Shown: piece after piece, positions 59,001-64,000 of the stretch
Numbering within the stretch: position 1 is the stretch's first letter
How the letters are laid out: each line of letters starts with the position of its first letter
Translations under genes and position numbers: made by a program
Notes under the pieces: generated by a model
Seen by the model: the letters and a program-made list of their open reading frames with translations, nothing else
Database searches by the model: none
What the model was told of the DNA's origin: nothing
NCBI GenBank assembly: GCA_911728455.2
Contig: OU452227.1
Span: 17,748,110-17,812,109, forward strand
DNA from: Marthasterias glacialis
Taxonomy: Eukaryota > Echinodermata > Asteroidea > Forcipulatida > Asteriidae
Reading direction: 5' to 3'
Length of the DNA stretch: 64,000 nucleotides

Positions 59001-62000
59001 GAACTAATGGTACAGCCACCTTTTGATAACTCCTGGAGTTATACATATCAATGCCTTTTGGAAAGCAGTATTCTCTGTTCCAGAGAAGTAGATCAAAGAG
59101 CGTGATTTCTTTTTCTCTGGAGAAAAATGTCAATTTTTTTCACCAGGCAGACATAGACAAGTCTATGAATTCAGATCAAAGTGTGAAATCTCTCATCCCT
59201 CACAAGCATTGCAACATTCAAAGCCAAGAATCAATGCCCACATTCAGTACACATTACACAACATGGCCACATTTTATACAGCTGTTTATGCCCACACATT
59301 TACAAAGTAGTGCACACAAACAAATCTTGCTTAGCATAAACAGGTTACCAGCCAAACTTCTATGTGCTATGTACTGCCTGCAACTGGTCCCATTCAGATA
59401 TTTTATTAGCCAAAAAATTCTTTAAGCAATATTGTCAGTAAGCAGCTCTATGAAATTAAATCCAGACCTTAATCACAGCAAATCAGACCACGGACAATGA
59501 TGCTCCACATGGGAGCCTCAAAACATCCTTGACTGTATGAACCATCAGAGAATTCAAAGTTATCAAGAGATCCTCTCTGATCCAAATGAACCCTCGGTAC
59601 TTAATCTTGAGGATTCCTCATAACCTAATCAATTTATTTAAACTCCTGGGATTGAATCAAGTCTACCACTATCTCACAGTTCTCACACGGTGAAGTAAAT
59701 CCACCGTAAGCCACGCCCACGTCTCTCAAACTGACTCCAAGAGAATTGCGAGCAGCTCATAGGAATTGCATTGAGCTAGTTTTTGTATGAGGATTTATGT
59801 AAGTAAAGTTTCATGATTGGACTTGGCTTTTACATATGTTCTTCAAAGACTCAAGGTCTTCTCAGAATTATAAGGTTGTGTCAAAAGAAACGGCTTTGAA
59901 GGATGAAATGTGTGATATTTGGTAAAATTACACACAAAGTTATGTATGCCAGCATTGAATCCGGAAGTAGCGATCACTTTGGGTGTGCAGCAGATGCACG
60001 TGTGTGTGACGTAATGAGTTGACTTACACCAGTTTCAGACTAGCGCTCCAGGGTTGCGCCGAACCAAATTATTGAATTAAGTGCATGAAAAGTTAAACGT
60101 CTGAAACAGTTATGAGCGACTAGATGTACTAGAAAAATAAGAAGTCGAAAGATCTACTGTTGCAGTCGGTCGGAACGACTCTGGAGCGTCTTGGGTTCAG
60201 ACGTCGATCTTGTCATGCGCCGAACCTAATGCAAATTTATGTTAAGTAAGTTCCTCCGTCTGAAACAAAAATCTAGAGTCGCTCCTAATCTATTTGGTTT
60301 GGCGCGACTCTGGAGTCTGAAACGGGTGCTATCAACAAGACAGATCCCTTACACTGACATAAGATGCGGCTACTGTTTGTCCATGGTCTGCCCAACTTGG
60401 GAGTCAAATTGCATGTAACAATATGGTGCGCATCTAAACACACTCGCTTCACCTACATTGTTCACTGCACAGTGAATCTGACTCCAAAAATGGCGCAACT
60501 AAGGTTTATCACAAGTGATGACATCAGGTGAACTGGTTCAATATCAGTGGTTTGAGTTAATTGATTTCAATCGTCCTTCAAGACAATTATCATAAAACTA
60601 GGCTTGTATATTTAACTTTCCTGCCGAGACAGGTAACAGAGATAAGATTGGATTTCTGCACAATTTTATCAATGAAAACAGCCTCTGAAACGGTCCTACT
60701 TGTTCAACCACAGTAATAGATTGTGAATTGTTATTGACGTGCCGCAAAGATGCGTGTACAAGGCACACGTGCTCAGGAAGAGAACATGAGTGATGTACCC
60801 CATGGGGTACATTACCTTATCGTTGAGCGCTGCATAATGGGTCAGTTGGAAGCCTGTGTAATTTTGCTTCAATCATCAATTTGAGCGCTGCATCCTTGTC
60901 AGTTTGCAGGCTGTGTAAATTTTGCTCCAATCAGTAGTTCATTGGTTCATCAGCCAAGAGGAACACTACTAGTACAGCGCCCTCAGCTGGCAGATCACAG
61001 ACAGAAAATGCAAACTTGAATACCATTGCTCAAGATTAATATAACCAAGAGCAGAAGTCAATCTTCTCCATTTAGAGTTGTCCTTTTTCCCCAACCAAAT
61101 GCAAGCGATGGACTCATCAACATTCCATTTCAGTAGCCAATTGCCTAGACCAAAACTTCAACAAAACTGCTTTCATAAATTTTCATACAAATGTGATGTT
61201 GAAAATGTAGTAGACCGATCCATTAAGCCCCGCCCTGTGCAACCAAAAGTCTGACAAACACGTTAGTGCATATTGCGATCATGCACAGTGGGCGGGGCTT
61301 AATGGATCAGTCTATTCTTTACCGTGGAAGATATTAGACCCAAATTATGGTCGAACAAATTTTAGGATGTTGATTTATGTATCAGAAAAATCAGAAAAAT
61401 AGGTCAGATCAGTGGCTATCTTGATGATGATACCACTCTTCTCCTTGTTCATGCCTTTGTCACTTCTAGACTCAACTCACACAATTCTCTTCTAACTGGA
61501 CTTTTTGATAGAGAAATTTTTAAGATCCAACGCGGTTAAAACACTGCTGCTCACCTCGTCTCACGCATGCCGCATTCTCAACATATAACACCCATCTTAC
61601 ATGTTCTCCACTGGCTCCCGTTAAAAATGCGTATTGTGTATAAGTTAAATCTCCTCACTTTCAAAGCTCTTTATGGATTATCTCTTGACTATATTATCTG
61701 AACTTCTGTATATCTATATTCCTGTTCGTCCTCTTCGTTCTGCTGGTCAATCTTCACTGATGCAAACTACTTTTTCTTCAAAATTCTATGGTCAAAGAGC
61801 CTTCACCTTCATTACACAGGTTTCATTGTGGAATGACTAATCTCTTCATATTCCTCAAACTGACTCTGTTCTGATTTCCAAAGGACTTTTAAAGACTAAC
61901 TTGTTTAAATCAACATTTTTGTAACATTATACTTTATGTATTTATTTGTTTTATATTCTGTGTTTATTGCGCATAGAGGCTCTCGCATCATGCACTCTAG

Positions 62001-64000
62001 AATTATCTTGTATTATTATTATCAGTTAAAACCACTGAGCCACATTCCAATCAGTGCAATTCTAACTTCCAGGATTTTTCTAGCGTCATAACATCCATGA
62101 ACTCTTCAACTTTGCTACCAGCACAAAACAGATCTATAACACGCTCTAAAGTACGGTACAGCCAGAGTCAGAGTGTGGCCTTGCATATCCCAGGCAACTA
62201 AATTCACATTGAAGAATGGAGGCAAAGTCTGCCAATAAAATTGTGAAAGATGCAGAGAGGGGATGATGAATGCAAACTGTGGCAGGGAGTTCATTTACAC
62301 GTTCCAGTACTCATTCCTTGATGTTTAATCACGGCAAGTCTATTTTTCGACACCATGAACATAGAAATGTTATCCTGTTGGCAAGTCGTTGCGTCACACA
62401 CGTGCGTATCTGCTGCACTTCCGGCTCCAAAGCTGCCATTCAATTGTGTGCAATTTTTACCCAAAACAGGGCTCACCCTTAACACTAGCCCAGCGTCCGT
62501 ACATTGTCTAGTAAAAACTGCTTTGGGCTAGTAAACACCACTTCTCAACTTGCCCTGTGGGCTACTCAAAACTGTGCAACTTACTTGTTTAAAATACTCA
62601 TACTTCTTCCTTTTCAGATGTGAATAATACATTTTAGAAATGTGTTAATTTATTTTTGAGTGTGTGAGTGTAACTTCATTTGACCATTAAACTGTTTGTG
62701 ATGGCTACCATTAGTATCAGAAAGATACATTTGTGACAATACATATTTAAAATTTGGGCAACGAAAGCTTCCAGGGGGCAAGTAAAATGTACAGTTTACT
62801 AGCCCCTTAGGCTACTTTACAAAAAGCTTAAGTGTAAGGCCTGCAAAACAACCCATTTCATAGTTCAAAAGCAAACTTATGACAGAAATCTTTAATTCTG
62901 AGAAGACCTTAGAATTCGAAGAATGTATGTAAAAGCCAAGTCCAATTATTAAACTTTTTCTTGCATAAATCGTCAGTGAAATACTAGCTCAATGCAATTG
63001 CTCTGGGCTTCTGGTTATCAGTGGGTCCAGTTTGTTTGAAGTGGGCATGGTTTACAGTGGAATTTTGTCACACTTGGGAACAGGATTATTTGCTGACGTG
63101 ACAAGACTTTTGTGTAGCTGTCATCTTGAAGTCCTCATCCTGTGCTTGTGTTTGTCCACATATTTGTTTTGTTCTTTGCAAACATACTTGTGCATTGACA
63201 CCTACGGTTATATTTTGTTCACTGGTGACTCCACACACTGCATGGTTAATTTAACATTCTTTTATCTCTGTCACAATTCATGTGCATGTGAATGTGGAAC
63301 CATTAAAAAAAAAAAATTGTTATGCATTTCCCCTTTCACAAAGCCCAAAGGCCACTCGAGGTGTGGGCTACTTTTTGAAGGGATAGAAACTTGCCCCAAT
63401 GTGCAGAAACAAGACATGGCGAGATATAAACGCAAGTCTCTTCACAGCACAGCTAAGAACACGGAGGGGGTAAATGAATCCGTTGAGAGACAAACATAAC
63501 TGCCTCTTCCCCTATTTAAAGCAATTATAGTTAAGTGTCTTGCTCAAGGGCACAAGTGTCAAGACCGGGATTGGAACCCACATTCTGATGACTTAGCCAC
63601 CAGAACGGCGAGTCCGATGCACTAAACCACTCGGCCACGACTTGCTTAGCTTTACTTCTGAAATGGATCCCTCTGCAGTATCACAGTATCAATAAAAAAG
63701 CTGGTAGTGTCATAACAAGGTGACTAGCCAGTGGGACAAGCTAGCTTGTCACTTCACTTTTCATTCTAAATAGAGATGCTTTTCAACACTGCACTAGCCA
63801 GCCGGACCACTTGGAGAGAATTCTGATTGGTCCTCAGGTGTTTCAAGTGGCATTTGGCCAGCAGACCACTGTTAATAAAGGACACTGTATTGTTGACTGG
63901 TTACCTTAGTTTTATACAAATCTTCCGGTTTGAAGTCATTGGGAGAGCATCCACACCAGTCTACAATGTGCTTGTACTGACATTGGCATCCCAGCTTGCG
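53090..64000 (-). CDS. XYLT: Peptide O-xylosyltransferase, C-terminal part (gene continues past right edge)
   Basis: Four minus-strand exons are visible: 64000-63905, 58371-58135, 55073-54855 and 53761-53090 (with stop), all phase 0, giving 407 residues. The enzyme sits in the Golgi/ER-Golgi membrane and moves xylose from UDP-xylose to serine of Ser-Gly sites, the first step of heparan and chondroitin sulfate assembly. The first visible exon has the invariant [17 protein letters not shown] of XYLT1/2. Next come [12 protein letters not shown], then the Xylo_C domain with L-R-P-G-K-W-S-I-K. The C-terminus ends like the human proteins, W-S-x-x-S-P-D-P-K-S then D-G-R-I-R. The GT14 catalytic core lies beyond base 64000. 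Vertebrates have two paralogues; 1 versus 2 cannot be assigned. Introns of 3.1 and 5.5 kb are full of repeats. Confidence 0.94.
54093..54471. mobile_element. Non-autonomous hAT-type element in XYLT intron
   Basis: It starts CAGCGGCAAAACTAGGGG and ends GTTACGCCACTG. The 8-bp flanks TCTGATAC and TCTGATAG are a target duplication with one mismatch. It is the same family as 11073-11367 and 24093-24444. Confidence 0.85.
54530..54775. repeat. Degenerate 15-18-bp tandem array (GGAAGTATTTCTGAT)
   Basis: About fifteen imperfect units of ATGGAAGTATTTCTG are followed directly by TCTGGAGGATTGGCACTGG, the same segment amplified at 48775-49500. Confidence 0.85.
55915..56705. mobile_element. DNA element with AATAGACCGATTG terminal inverted repeats
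   Basis: AATAGACCGATTG at the left is exactly complementary to CAATCGGTCTATT at the right. Subterminal ACCTATTGTGGGTA also recurs inverted. A 67-codon ORF at 56063-56266 resembles nothing I know. It is probably non-autonomous. Confidence 0.7.
57200..57605. repeat. ~65-bp tandem array, six units
   Basis: Units contain GCATTGGTAATGGTTGCAAC, ACTCTCTTTGAATCAAGATA and AGGTACA. Units are 75-85 percent alike by eye. Confidence 0.85.
57605..57895 (-). mobile_element. Second SINE family, tRNA-like head
   Basis: Read on the minus strand it has TGGTGTAGTGGTATC (A box) and GGTTGGAATCCCGCC (B box). A body with GGGTTTTTCAGTTTTCCC and GGGGTTTTCCTCCCACATC follows, then an ATGAAATGAAATG tail. It differs from the tRNA-Leu SINEs. 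Confidence 0.75.
60032..60323. mobile_element. Foldback MITE with GTTTCAGACT ends
   Basis: The left end GTTTCAGACTAGCGCTCC and GTTGCGCCGAACCAAAT pair with right-end AATCTATTTGGTTTGGCGCG and CTGGAGTCTGAAAC. The interior has further inverted AGCGACTCTGGAG blocks. Confidence 0.85.
61211..61314. mobile_element. Short foldback MITE, TAGACCGATCCATTAAGCC ends
   Basis: TAGACCGATCCATTAAGCC and GGCTTAATGGATCAGTCTA are nearly exact complements, then CCCGCCCTGTGCA pairs with TGCACAGTGGGCGGG. It is 104 bp long. Confidence 0.9.
61395..62030 (+). mobile_element. LINE 3' fragment (CR1/L2-type reverse transcriptase C-terminus)
   Basis: Forward frames give [10 protein letters not shown], then I-Q-R-G, then N-T-A-A-H-L-V-S-R and [14 protein letters not shown], then [10 protein letters not shown]. 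These are classic end-of-ORF2 motifs. Frameshifts and stops are present. The 3' end carries CTAGAATTATCTTG and TATTATTATTATC. It is 5'-truncated and dead. Confidence 0.85.
63518..63645 (-). mobile_element. tRNA-Leu-derived SINE, head fragment
   Basis: Read on the minus strand it has GTCGTGGCCGAGTGGTTTAG, GGTTCCAATCCCGGTCTTGA, CACTTGTGCCC and AAGACACTTAACTATAATTG. It lies in the XYLT intron, 260 bp from the next exon. Confidence 0.85.

Larger units (their letters stand above)
59699..63060. repeat. Widely spaced inverted repeat, arms ~200 bp
   Basis: The left arm, 59699-59930, runs from CCACCGTAAGCCACGCCCAC through GCATTGAGCTAGT to GGTCTTCTCAGAATTA. It is complementary at about 75-80 percent to the right arm at about 62850-63060. 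The arms lie 2.9 kb apart. Confidence 0.75.
58372..63904. other. XYLT intron (5.5 kb)
   Basis: It contains a 3.4-kb structure bounded by inverted repeats (59699-63060), two foldback MITEs, a LINE tail and a SINE head. A diverged repeat segment (58560-58740 and 63715-63890, with CCACTTGGAGA and AGCAGACCACTGTTAA) occurs at both ends of the intron. No other gene is supported. Confidence 0.7.

Noticed and set aside
63032-63499. 155-codon plus-strand ORF rich in Cys and Leu
   Set aside because: It lies in the XYLT intron on the opposite strand, overlaps an inverted-repeat arm, has no recognisable domain and no splice context.

Overview
This is animal genomic DNA: every gene is split by GT-AG introns, the background is AT-rich, and it is crowded with short transposon remnants, tRNA-derived SINEs and LINE fragments. 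The repeats look like echinoderm repeats to me. They include a foldback family containing GTGTGCACGGTTTTTCAC, elements with GGGCCCAATTTCATAGAG ends, and hairpins with CGATCAGTATACTCTGA centres. I therefore infer a sea star, sea urchin or relative; the species cannot be fixed from sequence alone.

Layout, left to right. A minus-strand RING/B-box (TRIM-like) gene starts at 3363 and runs off the left edge; its last visible exon reads as the start of a galectin domain. A plus-strand delta-9 acyl-CoA desaturase (four exons, 8563-10888) follows. Next come a possible first exon of an unrecognised minus-strand gene (12453-12735), the last two exons of a plus-strand TMEM101 homologue (13686-14932), and a complete three-exon LITAF-domain gene on the minus strand (18506-20414). 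Two tandem minus-strand SLCO/OATP organic-anion transporter genes have ten coding exons each with identical intron phases (24983-34161, 819 aa; 38042-45452, 704 aa). The right end holds the last four coding exons of a peptide O-xylosyltransferase gene (minus strand, 53090 to beyond 64000).

The genes do not form one pathway. Desaturase, LITAF protein, TMEM101 and transporters are membrane proteins of lipid, endosomal or solute handling, and the xylosyltransferase starts proteoglycan glycosaminoglycan chains in the secretory pathway. The two SLCO genes are clearly a local duplication.

Much of the window is repeat-derived: hAT-type elements with 8-bp target duplications, several foldback MITE families, a tRNA-Leu-derived SINE family (one copy split by a hAT element), a second SINE, two degraded LINE tails and several minisatellites. 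The most interesting observations are the candidate RING-B-box-galectin fusion, a near-identical exon shared by the two SLCO paralogues, an in-frame 11-residue repeat in one SLCO N-terminus, and large inverted repeats in introns.
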